From NCBI RefSeq assembly GCF_007971025.1, contig NZ_CP042436.1, forward strand, positions 1,364,001 to 1,428,000: 64,000 nucleotides of DNA, read 5' to 3'. A program made the translations under genes and the position numbers. Positions 1-9,248 of the stretch are shown piece by piece (position 1 is the first letter of the stretch; every line of letters starts with the position of its first letter). Under the pieces are notes generated by a model that was given only the letters and a program-made list of their open reading frames with translations, was not told the DNA's origin and did no database searches. Source of the stretch: Mucilaginibacter ginsenosidivorans. Lineage in GTDB: Bacteria; Bacteroidota; Bacteroidia; Sphingobacteriales; Sphingobacteriaceae.

Positions 1-1362
1 TTAGCGCCTTTACTGATGTCGACCGCGTGCTGGCTTTATTATCGTTTACGCAGGATAACCAGGCGCAATGTGGCCCTATTGGGACTTACCTGTTTTTGGG
101 TGGCCTACGAATACCTGAACCAAAACTGGGATCTTAATTTTCCATGGATGACGTTGGGTAATGGTTTTGCTGTGAGCCATAAATGGGTACAATGGTATGA
201 ATACACCGGTGTTTACGGCGGCACAATATGGATATGGATAGTGAATATTTTCGCGTTCCTGGTCTACAATGGTTTGCATAAGCCGCGGGCGCGGTCAATG
301 CGCTTGAAGCAGATACTGGCCCTTGGGCTTATTATTCTATTACCTATCGCCCTCTCGCTATACCGCTACCGCAGTTACCACGAACAACTGAACCCTTCGA
401 ATATTGTAGTTGCCCAGCCTAATATAGACCCTTATATGAAAGAGGGGGCCATACCGCCCGCTCAGCAAATTGACGTGCTAACGCACTTGTCCGATTCGCT
501 CGGGAAGCCTAATACGGAGTTCTTTATCTGGCCCGAAACTGCTATTGCAGATCAGCAAGGATTAAATGAGGACAGGGTGCGGTCGAGCCCCTATTTTCAG
601 CAGATACAGCATTTTTTAAACAAATACAAGAACGGCAACGTGCTGACAGGTTCGGAAGATATTAAAATTTACAATTCGAGAAAAACGTCCACGGCCGCTC
701 CGCTAGACCCGCAAGGCAACGAATATTATGATGTATTTAATGCGGCCGCAAATTTTGAAAACTCGGCCGAAGTACAATTTTATCATAAATCGAAACTGGT
801 ACCAGGGGTTGAATCGATGCCATTTGGCAATGCTTTATCTTTCCTGAAACCTGTTTTCGAACACCTCGGCGGTACCACCGGCGGGTACGGCAGGCAGGAC
901 GAACCCAGTGTGTTTTATTCGCAGAGCGGAATAGGCGCCGCCCCTGTTATTTGCTATGAAACACTATGGGGTGAGTGGATCGGCCAGTCGGTACATAAAG
1001 GGGCTCAATTTATCGCCATTATTACCAACGACGGCTGGTGGGAAAATACATCCGGCAAGGACCAGCACCTGGATTATGCCAAATTGCGTGCGATAGAAAC
1101 ACGGCGCTGGGTTTGTCGCTCGGCCAATACGGGTATATCGGCTTTTATCAACCAGCGCGGCGATGTTGTACAGCAAACCAAATGGTGGACACGGACGGCT
1201 ATTAAACAGGATATTAACCTAAGCTCGGACAAGACCTTTTATGTACTGCACGGGGATTACCTTGCCAGGGCGGGGAGTTTGCTGGCCGTTATTGGTGTAT
1301 TTTGGATTGCCTTTTCCAAAATTAATGTATACAGGAAAAAGATCAGGAAAACGGCAGCCTGA
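1..1362 (+). CDS. lnt: Apolipoprotein N-acyltransferase, 5'-truncated by window edge
   Basis: Transfers the third acyl chain onto the N-terminal cysteine of lipoproteins at the periplasmic face of the inner membrane. The frame is open from base 1 through the first ATG at 16, so the true start and the first membrane helices lie outside the window; about 450 residues are present against roughly 500-550 for the family. Numbering from the ATG at 16, the nitrilase-fold triad is visible: Glu about 174 in IWPETA, Lys about 258 in YHKSKLVP, Cys about 313 in VICYE. Hydrophobic segments precede the nitrilase domain and one follows it near the C-terminus (SLLAVIGVFWIAF). The thioredoxin-like gene follows after 16 bases. 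Assignment is firm from the triad plus membrane segments. Confidence 0.93.
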   Translation, partial: LAPLLMSTACWLYYRLRRITRRNVALLGLTCFWVAYEYLNQNWDLNFPWMTLGNGFAVSHKWVQWYEYTGVYGGTIWIWIVNIFAFLVYNGLHKPRARSMRLKQILALGLIILLPIALSLYRYRSYHEQLNPSNIVVAQPNIDPYMKEGAIPPAQQIDVLTHLSDSLGKPNTEFFIWPETAIADQQGLNEDRVRSSPYFQQIQHFLNKYKNGNVLTGSEDIKIYNSRKTSTAAPLDPQGNEYYDVFNAAANFENSAEVQFYHKSKLVPGVESMPFGNALSFLKPVFEHLGGTTGGYGRQDEPSVFYSQSGIGAAPVICYETLWGEWIGQSVHKGAQFIAIITNDGWWENTSGKDQHLDYAKLRAIETRRWVCRSANTGISAFINQRGDVVQQTKWWTRTAIKQDINLSSDKTFYVLHGDYLARAGSLLAVIGVFWIAFSKINVYRKKIRKTAA

Positions 1363-1378
1363 TAATTGAATTAGCACT

Positions 1379-1819
1379 ATGAAAAAACTTGTTCTTCTTA
1401 TCTGTCTATCTTCATTGGGTTTAATTACCGGTGCAAAGCCCGATCCGGTAAGATTCGGTAACGGTATAAACTTTACGGCCACTACTTTGGCGCAATCCAT
1501 CCGAATGGCAAAAGAGCAAAAAAAGCTGATCTTTATAGATATATATGCTACGTGGTGCGCGCCGTGTACCATGCTGAAACTAAGAACTTTTTCCAGTAAA
1601 AAAGCTGGTGAGTTTTTTAATGCAAATTTTATCAGCTTGTCATTAAATGGCGAAGAGGGCGAAGGGCTTCAGCTGGTACGGGCCTACAAGTTAACCGCTT
1701 ACCCGACAATGCTCATCCTGGACAGTACCGGCAAACCGGTCATTGTCACCATGGGTTATATGGACGCTAAAACGCTCATCCAGTTTGGTAAAGCAGGGAT
1801 TGAAAAATCGGGACAGTAA
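1379..1819 (+). CDS. Secreted thioredoxin-like protein
   Basis: A 146-residue protein with an N-terminal signal peptide (MKKLVLLICLSSLGLITGA) and a thioredoxin fold. The redox motif is C60-A-P-C63 in the context ATWCAPCTML, and the cis-proline follows in AYPTMLIL. It resembles the thioredoxin_7 / DsbD C-terminal-like group, so a role in periplasmic thiol-disulfide exchange is likely, but the substrate cannot be read from the sequence. It starts 16 bases after lnt and probably shares its transcript. Confidence 0.85.
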   Translation: MKKLVLLICLSSLGLITGAKPDPVRFGNGINFTATTLAQSIRMAKEQKKLIFIDIYATWCAPCTMLKLRTFSSKKAGEFFNANFISLSLNGEEGEGLQLVRAYKLTAYPTMLILDSTGKPVIVTMGYMDAKTLIQFGKAGIEKSGQ

Positions 1820-1834
1820 GCCTATCGGCGACAT

Positions 1835-1863
1835 AGCAGGATCCGTTATGTGTCCCTGCTTGT
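1835..1863. terminator. Possible bidirectional hairpin between convergent genes
   Basis: An imperfect inverted repeat, ACATAGCAGG and CCTGCTTGT with one bulged base, lies between the stop of the thioredoxin-like gene and the stop of the convergent kinase-like gene. The following DNA is AT-rich without a clean T-tract, so terminator function is plausible only by position. Confidence 0.35.
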
Positions 1864-1868
1864 AATAA

Positions 1869-2720
1869 TTAATTTTCGCGGCTCAGAATAAAATGAAGCA
1901 GGTCGTGTATGGGCTGGCGGATGATCTTACCCACTTTCACTTCGTTGCTTTCGCATAAGCGGATCAGTTCATCAGAAAACACATAGGCTATCGAGCCTAC
2001 GAAGTTGCACTTATACTTATGATATTGGGGATAAGATTTGATGTTGGTGTCGATGAATTCGCTAAAGCCGCTCGCCAGCAGGTTCTGCCCGTATTGTGAA
2101 TCACGTATCTTACTTATAAATTTTGTGAACGATGCGAGATAGAAGTTTCCGCCGGGCTTTTGATAGACGTTCTGGATGACGCTTTCCTTGGTTATCGGGT
2201 ATTCGCTGCCGAATTGCCCCTGGATATCCTCCGGCATGTTGCCGTACAGATAATCGGTTACCAGGGCTTTGCCAAACCAGCTGCCCGAACCCTCATCGCC
2301 AAGGATATAGCCGAGACCATGCTTGCCCGAATGCACTTCCTCGCCATCAAAAAACGAAATGTTCGAACCGGTTCCCAGCACGCAGCACAGACCTTTTTCG
2401 TGGCCGCAGGTAGCAAAGGCGCTGCCTAAAAGGTCGCTGTCCACGCTGATATAAGCTTTCGGGAATAATTGGCTTAACGCATTTGAAACGATCTCGTGCC
2501 TGTCAGGACTTGAGCAACCGGCGCCGAAAAAATAGATCTCGGTAATATCCGACGCGTGTTTGATGAGCTCGGCCCCCTGATCCTGCAATATTTTCACCAT
2601 TTCCTTTTCGGTGCGGAAATAGGGATTTAAACCTGCTGTTCTGAATTGTAAGGGTTCCTGCTTTGGTACTGCAAGCAACCAGTCTGTTTTGGATGAGCCG
2701 CTGTCAGCAACTAAGATCAT
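1869..2720 (-). CDS. BadF/BadG-type ATPase, N-acetylglucosamine kinase-like
   Basis: A 283-residue ASKHA-fold sugar kinase homologue. The N-terminal phosphate-1 motif is ADSGSSKTDW; a second glycine-rich phosphate loop, GTGSNISFFDG, lies near residue 115; GYILGDEGSGSWFGK is the conserved segment typical of eukaryotic-type GlcNAc kinases and the BadF/BadG/BcrA/BcrD family. Cytosolic phosphorylation of N-acetylglucosamine, perhaps from peptidoglycan recycling, is the likely role, though the sugar is inferred from family resemblance. Its ATG overlaps the stop of the upstream response-regulator gene by 4 bases, indicating translational coupling. Confidence 0.8.
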   Translation of the reverse strand: MILVADSGSSKTDWLLAVPKQEPLQFRTAGLNPYFRTEKEMVKILQDQGAELIKHASDITEIYFFGAGCSSPDRHEIVSNALSQLFPKAYISVDSDLLGSAFATCGHEKGLCCVLGTGSNISFFDGEEVHSGKHGLGYILGDEGSGSWFGKALVTDYLYGNMPEDIQGQFGSEYPITKESVIQNVYQKPGGNFYLASFTKFISKIRDSQYGQNLLASGFSEFIDTNIKSYPQYHKYKCNFVGSIAYVFSDELIRLCESNEVKVGKIIRQPIHDLLHFILSREN

Positions 2721-3100
2721 GTATCAATTTCGTCGAGCGCTTTTTGAGTAAGCGGTTTGTGGATAAAATTGGTGATATACTTATTGTTAACCGATTTTTT
2801 CAGGTCGGTAGGATCAAGCGAGGATGAAAGCATGAATATCTTGATCGCTTTTTTGTTGTCGATGTCTATCTTATCATATTCCTGCAAAAACTCGAAACCG
2901 CCCATCAGCGGCATACGGATGTCTAAAAATATAACATCTGGAACTACTTTTCCGGAGCGAAGCGATTCGATAGCTTCGGAAGCTGACTGGCTTACAATAA
3001 CGGTTTCGGCAAAGTTGCTGCTTTCCAAAATGCGGCGTGTGACAAAATTATCAATGTAATTGTCGTCGATCAGGAAGCAGGTTTTATAATGATTTGACAT
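2717..3100 (-). CDS. Single-domain response regulator (CheY-like receiver)
   Basis: A 127-residue receiver domain with no output domain. Acidic pocket residues D12-D13 (LIDDN), phosphoacceptor D60 (FLDIRMP) and the conserved lysine in FIHKPLT are present. It lies directly upstream of the GlcNAc-kinase-like gene with a 4-base overlap. No cognate kinase is adjacent. Receivers of this kind in Bacteroidota work by protein contact or as phosphorelay intermediates; the partner here is unknown. Confidence 0.88.
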   Translation of the reverse strand: MSNHYKTCFLIDDNYIDNFVTRRILESSNFAETVIVSQSASEAIESLRSGKVVPDVIFLDIRMPLMGGFEFLQEYDKIDIDNKKAIKIFMLSSSLDPTDLKKSVNNKYITNFIHKPLTQKALDEIDT

Positions 3101-3147
3101 TCACTCCAAAAATAGGTTTTATAAAAATAAAAATGAACTTATTTTAT

Positions 3148-4461
3148 TTATTGAATATCAATGCTGTTTGTTATTTGCTTAAGTGTTATTTCGGCTATTT
3201 TGGATTGATATTGTGCGGCAAAGAAAGTGGATTCGGCATCCAGGTAGTTGCGTTCGGCTTCGCGAATCTCAAGGGGTGTAATGTTGCCCAGTTTGTATTT
3301 ATCCAGCGAAATCTCGAGGTTGCGTTTGGCAATGGATACGTTAGACTGCCCCAATTTGATCAGGTCGAGGCCGGAAAGATAGCTGATATAGAGATTGTTG
3401 ATCTGTGCACGAACATTTAGCAGGGCCTGTTTACGGTTCAGCTCGGCGTTTTCGATACCCAGTTTTGCATTCTTTTCCAGGCGACTTTGATTAAAGCCGT
3501 TGAAAATGTTGATAGAGGCCGTAATACCATAGGTAAACCCATGTGTATTTTGCGCACGTGCAAATCCGGCCGGGTTGCTGCTATTGGTGTACGAATATCC
3601 GCCGTTGACCGCAACCTGCGGGTAGCGCCCTGCCTTAACCTGGCGCAGGTTGATCTCGGACAGGCGCTTATTGATCTGCGCTGCCAGAATGACCTGGTTC
3701 TGGTCCTCTGCTTTGGTCAATATCTCGCCAAGAGTCAGCTTTTCATCGACGATAATGGTATCGCTAACAGCAAATTGCGTTTGCAGGTCGCGTACCAGCA
3801 ACTGGTTCATTTGAACCTTGGCGGCTTTAAACTGTTGCAACTGGTTAAGGTAATTGGCTGTATCGGTGTTCAGGTTTACCTGGGCATTCAACACATCAAG
3901 CTTTGAGGCCGTACCCACCTGGAACTTATCGTTAGCATAACGGTATTGCGTGCGTGATATTTCGATGGCTCCTTTCAAGGCTTTTAATTGCTGGTATTGA
4001 TTGATAAGATTGTAGTAGGTCGCCATTACATCGCTCACTGTGGTCAGTACCGTATCGCGCAGCATAACCTGGCTCAACTGGTCGAACTGCTTTAACTGGT
4101 CGTAATTGGCGAACATACCAAAACCATTAAAAATGGTCCAATTAAGGTTTGGGCCGATGCTGAGGTTGTTGGTTTTGTTGTTGGTCAAAGTTTTCGGTCC
4201 GGCCGATGTGGTTTGATTAACATTTTGCACACTGTTCGACTGGGAAAAATTTCCTGTTACAGACGGCAGCATACCCGCAGCGCCGGGCGTAACGTTATTT
4301 TGAGCAACGGCCGAGTTATTCTTAGCGATTTGAATATGATAATTGTTTTTAAGCGCTATTTCGACAGCGTCTTTCAAAGTAAGCAGCGTATCCTGCGCCC
4401 GGCAATTCGCAATGATGAACACCAGGAAAAAAAACATACAGGCGGATTTTTTCAGATTCAT
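3148..4461 (-). CDS. TolC-family outer membrane efflux protein
   Basis: A 437-residue protein with a signal peptide (cleavage after NCRAQ) followed by the two-fold repeated long coiled-coil pattern of outer membrane efflux proteins, for example LKDAVEIALKNNYHIQIA near the N-terminus and LDKYKLGNITPLEIREAE near the C-terminus. It forms the trimeric channel of the tripartite pump. It is the last gene of the marR-MFP-RND-TolC operon, 5 bases downstream of the RND gene. Confidence 0.92.
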   Translation of the reverse strand: MNLKKSACMFFFLVFIIANCRAQDTLLTLKDAVEIALKNNYHIQIAKNNSAVAQNNVTPGAAGMLPSVTGNFSQSNSVQNVNQTTSAGPKTLTNNKTNNLSIGPNLNWTIFNGFGMFANYDQLKQFDQLSQVMLRDTVLTTVSDVMATYYNLINQYQQLKALKGAIEISRTQYRYANDKFQVGTASKLDVLNAQVNLNTDTANYLNQLQQFKAAKVQMNQLLVRDLQTQFAVSDTIIVDEKLTLGEILTKAEDQNQVILAAQINKRLSEINLRQVKAGRYPQVAVNGGYSYTNSSNPAGFARAQNTHGFTYGITASINIFNGFNQSRLEKNAKLGIENAELNRKQALLNVRAQINNLYISYLSGLDLIKLGQSNVSIAKRNLEISLDKYKLGNITPLEIREAERNYLDAESTFFAAQYQSKIAEITLKQITNSIDIQ

Positions 4462-4466
4462 ATTGC

Positions 4467-7400
4467 TTAGTAGTCTTCAATTAATTTTGGTTCTGTAACT
4501 TTTTCTTCCTCTTCAGGCTCCGCATCGGGGTCGCGATGGGTTTTTGGCGCAAAGATGAGGTACATCATCGGTATAATATACAGCGTGAGCACCAGGGAGA
4601 ACAGCATACCACCCATAATTACTATACCCAACGAAACCCGGCTTTTAGCGCCCGCACCCAAGGCAAAAGCGATAGGCACCGAGCCAAGTACAACTGCAAG
4701 GCTTGTCATTAAGATTGGACGTAAACGGGAAGTAGCTGCTTCAATTACCGCTTCATATTTCGGTAGCCCGTGCTCCATTCGCTGATTCGCGAACTCGACG
4801 ATGAGGATGCCATTTTTGGTAACAAGCCCCACAAGTGTGATAATGCCGATCTCGCCGAATATATTCAATGTTTGGTTAAACAGCCACAGCGACAGGAGCG
4901 CGCCCGCTATTGCCAACGGCACAGTGAACATAACGATGAATGGATCGACAAAGCTTTCGAACTGGGCGGCGAGCACCAGGTAAATGAGCAATAACGCAAA
5001 AGCAAAAGCAAAAAATATGTTGGATGAACTTTCGGCCGCATCGCGTGAAGGGCCGCTTAGGGCAGTGCTGAATGTTTCATCAAGCATGCTTTTGGCAATC
5101 CTGTTCATTTCGACAATGCCATCACCTATCGTGTGACCCGGTGCAAGCCCGCACTGGATAGTAGCCGACTTATATCGGTTAAAATGATAGATAGCAGGAG
5201 GGGTTGCATCCTCTTCGATCTTCACCACATTATCCAGCTGTACCAAACGCCCCTTGTCGTTACGCACGTAAATACTTTTCAGGTCGATAGGCTGGTCGCG
5301 GTTCCCCCGGTCAACCTGGGCAATCACCTGGTATTGTTTGCCGTTGATCAAAAAGTAAGCGATACGCCCGGCGCTATAGTATAATTGCAGTGCCTGCGCA
5401 ATATCTGAAACCGATACACCCAGGTCGCGGGCGCGGTCCCTGTCGGTAGTCACACGCAGTTCGGGTTTGGTAAACTTCAAATTCACATCGGTGCTCGAGA
5501 ACACCGGGCTTTTGGAAACTTCGGCGAAAAAAGCGGGTAAGATCTTCCTGATCTTTTCAAAATTCTGATTCTGGATAACAAACTGGATAGGCAGTGAAGT
5601 ACGTGCGCCGCTGCCGCCGCCGCTTATCGTTTGTTCCTGAACAACCAGCGCACGGGCATCCGGCGCGTGACTAAGTTTTTTGGTTAGCCAGTCGGCTATT
5701 TGCTGTTGCGACCGCTGCCGCTGGTCGGGGGGTACCAAGCCGATCCTGGCATACCCGTTGTTGGCAGATCCACCGCCACCGCTCCCCGGCGAAACGATCT
5801 CGAGGTCTACATTCTGTTCAGGTATCGAATCGAGCACCAGGTCAGAAAGTTTATCCATATACCGGCCCATATACTCGTAAGTGGCCCCTTCAGGACCTGT
5901 GACGGATACACGCAACAAGCTTCGGTCATCCAGCGGTGACAACTCTTGAGGCAGATCAAAATAGATGACGCCGGTTATTACCAGTGATATGCCCAGTATG
6001 ACAAATGACACCCACTTTACCTTCATAAATTTGATGAGCGTCTCTTTATACGAACTGGTCATGTTAACAAAAAATGGCTCGGTTCTTTCGTAGAATTTTG
6101 ATTTTTTAGCATTTTTCCGGATCAGCTTAACGTTAAGCATAGGCGTTAGCGACAGCGATACAAAAGCTGAAATCAAAACCGAGCCGGCTACAACCACGGC
6201 GAATTCGCGAAAAAGGCGCCCGGTGAAGCCCTGCAGGAATACGATGGGAAGGAATACGGCCGCAAGCGTTATCGAAGTGGAAATTACCGCGAAAAATATT
6301 TCAGCCGATCCCTCAAATGCCGCCTTCCTGACGGCCATGCCTGCTTCTACCTTTTTATAAATATTCTCCGTGACGACGATCCCGTCGTCGACAACAAGGC
6401 CGGTCGCCAACACGATACCAAGCAGTGTTAATATATTTATGGAAAATCCGAAAATATACATAATAAAAAATGCCCCGATCAATGATACAGGTATGTCTAT
6501 AAGCGGGCGGAAAGCGATGAGCCAGTCGCGGAAGAACAAGTAAATAATGATGACCACAAGCACAAATGAAACCAATAGCGTTTCCTCTACCTCGCTTATG
6601 GATTGATTAATGAATTTGGTTTTATCAAGTGACACCTTGATGCTGATATCGGGTGGCAGGTCCTTTTTTATCTGCGCGAGCCTCACATAAAAATCTTTAG
6701 CTATCTGTACGTAATTAGCTCCGGGCTGCGGTACAAGCGCCAGGCCCACTTCGGGTACGCCGGAGTCCTTTAAGGACGTTTCTTCATTTGCCGAACCGAG
6801 AACCGCATAGCCGACATCGCTTAAATGGATCACCCGGTTGCTATCCGCGCGGATGATCAGGTTGTTAAATTCTTTCGCTGTGGTCAGTTTCCCTATTGCC
6901 CGTATAGCAACCTCGGTGTTGTTACCTTCAATTTTTCCTGCCGGGAGTTCGACATTCTCTTTATTCAAAGCGGTGGTAATATCCGTTGCTGTCAAACCCA
7001 GCGCCGAAAGCTTATTGGGATCGATCCACAGGCGCATGGCATATTGCCGCTGGCCGAATATGTTAATGGCGCTTACACCCGGTATGGTCTGCAACCCTTC
7101 CTGCAATACATTTTCAGCGTAATCGTCAACCTGCATAATATTGCGGGTATTGCTGCTCACGGTCAGGAACAAAATGTTATCGGCGCTTGCATCGGCCTTG
7201 GTAACCACCGGGGGGGCATCAATATCCTGCGGCAACTGGCGCTGGGCCTGTCCCACCTTATCTCTCACGTCGTTGGCAGCGGTCTCCAGGTCGGCATCCA
7301 GGTCAAATTCAACGGTGATCTGGCTGCTTCCTACTGAACTTGTAGAGGATATATTGCGGATACCGGGCACGCCATTGATGCTTTTTTCGAGCGGCTCGGT

Positions 7401-7589
7401 GATCTGCGATTCTATTACGTCAGCATTGGCGCCCGAATAGCTCGTGCTGACTGTGATGATAGGAGGATCGACCGATGGGAAGTCGCGAACCCCTAAGAAA
7501 CTATATCCTATAATTCCAAATACCACGATAGTGATCGACATCACTGTAGCCAGTACCGGCCTTTTTATACTTACGGACGATAAACTCAT
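4467..7589 (-). CDS. RND-family multidrug efflux transporter (HAE1 type)
   Basis: A 1040-residue inner membrane proton antiporter of the AcrB/MexF class, full length. The N-terminus (SIKRPVLATVMSITIVVFG) is TM1; the TM4 proton-relay aspartates are D401-D402 in GLVVDDGIVVTEN; the TM10 lysine is K925 in LVTKNGILIVEF. Two large periplasmic loops with porter and docking domains lie between TM1-2 and TM7-8. The C-terminal tail is acidic and charged. It is flanked by its adaptor and its TolC partner. Drug or small-molecule export is the expected role; substrates cannot be predicted. Confidence 0.95.
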   Translation of the reverse strand: MSLSSVSIKRPVLATVMSITIVVFGIIGYSFLGVRDFPSVDPPIITVSTSYSGANADVIESQITEPLEKSINGVPGIRNISSTSSVGSSQITVEFDLDADLETAANDVRDKVGQAQRQLPQDIDAPPVVTKADASADNILFLTVSSNTRNIMQVDDYAENVLQEGLQTIPGVSAINIFGQRQYAMRLWIDPNKLSALGLTATDITTALNKENVELPAGKIEGNNTEVAIRAIGKLTTAKEFNNLIIRADSNRVIHLSDVGYAVLGSANEETSLKDSGVPEVGLALVPQPGANYVQIAKDFYVRLAQIKKDLPPDISIKVSLDKTKFINQSISEVEETLLVSFVLVVIIIYLFFRDWLIAFRPLIDIPVSLIGAFFIMYIFGFSINILTLLGIVLATGLVVDDGIVVTENIYKKVEAGMAVRKAAFEGSAEIFFAVISTSITLAAVFLPIVFLQGFTGRLFREFAVVVAGSVLISAFVSLSLTPMLNVKLIRKNAKKSKFYERTEPFFVNMTSSYKETLIKFMKVKWVSFVILGISLVITGVIYFDLPQELSPLDDRSLLRVSVTGPEGATYEYMGRYMDKLSDLVLDSIPEQNVDLEIVSPGSGGGGSANNGYARIGLVPPDQRQRSQQQIADWLTKKLSHAPDARALVVQEQTISGGGSGARTSLPIQFVIQNQNFEKIRKILPAFFAEVSKSPVFSSTDVNLKFTKPELRVTTDRDRARDLGVSVSDIAQALQLYYSAGRIAYFLINGKQYQVIAQVDRGNRDQPIDLKSIYVRNDKGRLVQLDNVVKIEEDATPPAIYHFNRYKSATIQCGLAPGHTIGDGIVEMNRIAKSMLDETFSTALSGPSRDAAESSSNIFFAFAFALLLIYLVLAAQFESFVDPFIVMFTVPLAIAGALLSLWLFNQTLNIFGEIGIITLVGLVTKNGILIVEFANQRMEHGLPKYEAVIEAATSRLRPILMTSLAVVLGSVPIAFALGAGAKSRVSLGIVIMGGMLFSLVLTLYIIPMMYLIFAPKTHRDPDAEPEEEEKVTEPKLIEDY

Positions 7590-7596
7590 AGGATGA

Positions 7597-8673
7597 TCAC
7601 TTTATAACTTTCATGATTTTCACCGGGACCTTAGGCCGCAGCTGGATAATGCCCGACACAATTACGCTGTCGCCCTGTTCAAGACCTTGTATTACCTGTA
7701 TTTTAGTGTCGGTACGCAAATCGGTTTGTACAGGCTTTGCCAAAGCCTGCCCGTTGTGTGCCACGTAAACGATGCTGCTTTTCAGGTCGGGTATAATACA
7801 TTGCGTTGGCACCATGATGGTTTTGGGTATCTGGTCGAGGGCCAGATTTATCTTGGCAAAGCCTCCTGCCCGCAGCATATCTTTAGGGTTCGGTGCTTCG
7901 GCACGTACCGTAACCGTTCTTGAAGTGAGATCGATAGCAGGCTCGATAGCGTACACCTTTGCCGCAAATTTTTCCCTCGAACTTTCAACCGTGAAATTGA
8001 TCCTGCTGCCCACTTTTATCAGTTCCAGATACCTTTCAGGCACTGAAAAAGTGATCTTCGCCGGGTCGATATTTACAAGCGAGGCTATGGTTGCGCCGGG
8101 GACGAGGTAGCCGCCCGGGCTTACATTTCGGAGACCAATAGTGCCCGAAAAGGGGGCCCTGACCTCTGTTTTTGCTATCTGCGCTTTTATAACTTCGCCC
8201 TGTGCCGTCAGGGTTTGGAGCGAAGTAAGCGAAGTGTCGTATTCCTGTTTGCTGATGGCCTCTTTCTGCAAAAGAATGCTGTTGCGGTACTCGTTTTGTT
8301 TGGCAAGGGCCACCTGGTATTCGTTTTGCTTTAATGAAGCTACGAGGTCCTTATCATACACCTTTACAAGCAATTGTCCTTTCTGCACCCGGCTTCCTTC
8401 TTTAAAATATATGGCTATAATGTTTCCGGCTGCTTCACTCGTCAGGTTTACCTGTTCATTAGCATCAATGGTGCCGGTCACATCGATCGAGTTATTCAGG
8501 ACGGTGTCTTTTACGATCATCACATCCACCGGAACCGGCCCGGTTTTCCGCTTGCCCTTTTTGCTGGCATTATTTGCCATAACCTCCTTACCCTTTGGAC
8601 TATAAAATTTATTGTAGACCAGGTAGCCGATCAATAGTGCGAGTGCGATGTATATGTAATACCTGGTTTTCAT
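7597..8673 (-). CDS. Efflux RND periplasmic adaptor (membrane fusion protein)
   Basis: A 358-residue adaptor with one N-terminal membrane anchor (YYIYIALALLIGYLVYNKF), a lipoyl/barrel-sandwich hybrid split around a short alpha-hairpin (AAGNIIAIYFKEGSRVQKG and APFSGTIGLRNVSPGGYL halves), then beta-barrel and membrane-proximal domains. It bridges the RND pump and the TolC channel. Its start overlaps the marR stop by 4 bases and the RND gene begins 7 bases after its stop, so the operon order is marR, adaptor, pump, channel. Confidence 0.93.
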   Translation of the reverse strand: MKTRYYIYIALALLIGYLVYNKFYSPKGKEVMANNASKKGKRKTGPVPVDVMIVKDTVLNNSIDVTGTIDANEQVNLTSEAAGNIIAIYFKEGSRVQKGQLLVKVYDKDLVASLKQNEYQVALAKQNEYRNSILLQKEAISKQEYDTSLTSLQTLTAQGEVIKAQIAKTEVRAPFSGTIGLRNVSPGGYLVPGATIASLVNIDPAKITFSVPERYLELIKVGSRINFTVESSREKFAAKVYAIEPAIDLTSRTVTVRAEAPNPKDMLRAGGFAKINLALDQIPKTIMVPTQCIIPDLKSSIVYVAHNGQALAKPVQTDLRTDTKIQVIQGLEQGDSVIVSGIIQLRPKVPVKIMKVIK

Positions 8674-9122
8674 ACGGTTATATTGTGCGGTTGGGTTTGG
8701 ATCGAATTCAGGTTCTGTTGCATTTGTAACAGAACATTGTAGAACACTGCCATATCATCTGCCGATATATTTTGTGTCATCGTGTTATTCATCTCTTCAA
8801 ATGCGCCGACAATCTCCGGCACGGCCTCTTTGGCTTTTTCGGTTACCCGCAGCAAGTGTTCGCGCCTGTCGGCGGGGTTAACCTCGCGAAATACAAAACC
8901 ATGTTCGGATAAATTGTCTATGATAGATACCATAGCCGATTTATCCTTCCCCAGCATGTCGGCAAGCGCGGTCTGCGTCAGTTTACCGTCGTGGTAACAG
9001 ATGAGTGTCAACACATAATAGTATTGGTTTATATCAAGATGGTTAGTAACTTTTTCCAGTTCGCTCAGGTACAATTTGCCCAGGCGGATCAGTTTACGGG
9101 ATATGGGTTCTACTATTTTCAC
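8670..9122 (-). CDS. MarR-family transcriptional regulator
   Basis: A 150-residue winged-helix protein with the MarR DNA-binding signature: recognition region LTQTALADMLGKDKSAMVSI followed by the wing VFREVNPADRREHLLRVTEKA. It is first in the efflux operon and overlaps the adaptor gene, a layout in which MarR proteins normally repress their own operon until a ligand binds. An inverted repeat upstream (9149-9189) is a candidate operator. Confidence 0.92.
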   Translation of the reverse strand: MKIVEPISRKLIRLGKLYLSELEKVTNHLDINQYYYVLTLICYHDGKLTQTALADMLGKDKSAMVSIIDNLSEHGFVFREVNPADRREHLLRVTEKAKEAVPEIVGAFEEMNNTMTQNISADDMAVFYNVLLQMQQNLNSIQTQPHNITV

Positions 9123-9148
9123 GGTTTTCGATGCGGTGGTACGAAGTT

Positions 9149-9189
9149 AAATGGTTAGCATTTATAATAGTTTCATGTATCAACCATTT
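9149..9189. promoter_or_regulatory. Inverted repeat in the divergent marR / M61 promoter region
   Basis: Exact 8-bp arms AAATGGTT (9149-9156) and AACCATTT (9182-9189) flank a 25-bp AT-rich spacer 27 bases upstream of marR. The site lies where an autoregulatory MarR operator would be expected. The arms are farther apart than in most known MarR operators, so this is only a candidate. Confidence 0.3.
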
Positions 9190-9248
9190 TACATCGGCGG
9201 TTAACGGCGAAATTTAAAATAGGCAGTTTAATTTTTTATTTTGGCTGC

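Noticed and set aside
6825..7337. 170-codon open frame on the plus strand inside the RND transporter gene
   Set aside because: Antisense shadow of a strongly coding gene; no ribosome site, signal or recognisable domain. Similar long antisense frames within the TolC, LigD, ammonia-lyase and kinase genes were rejected for the same reason.
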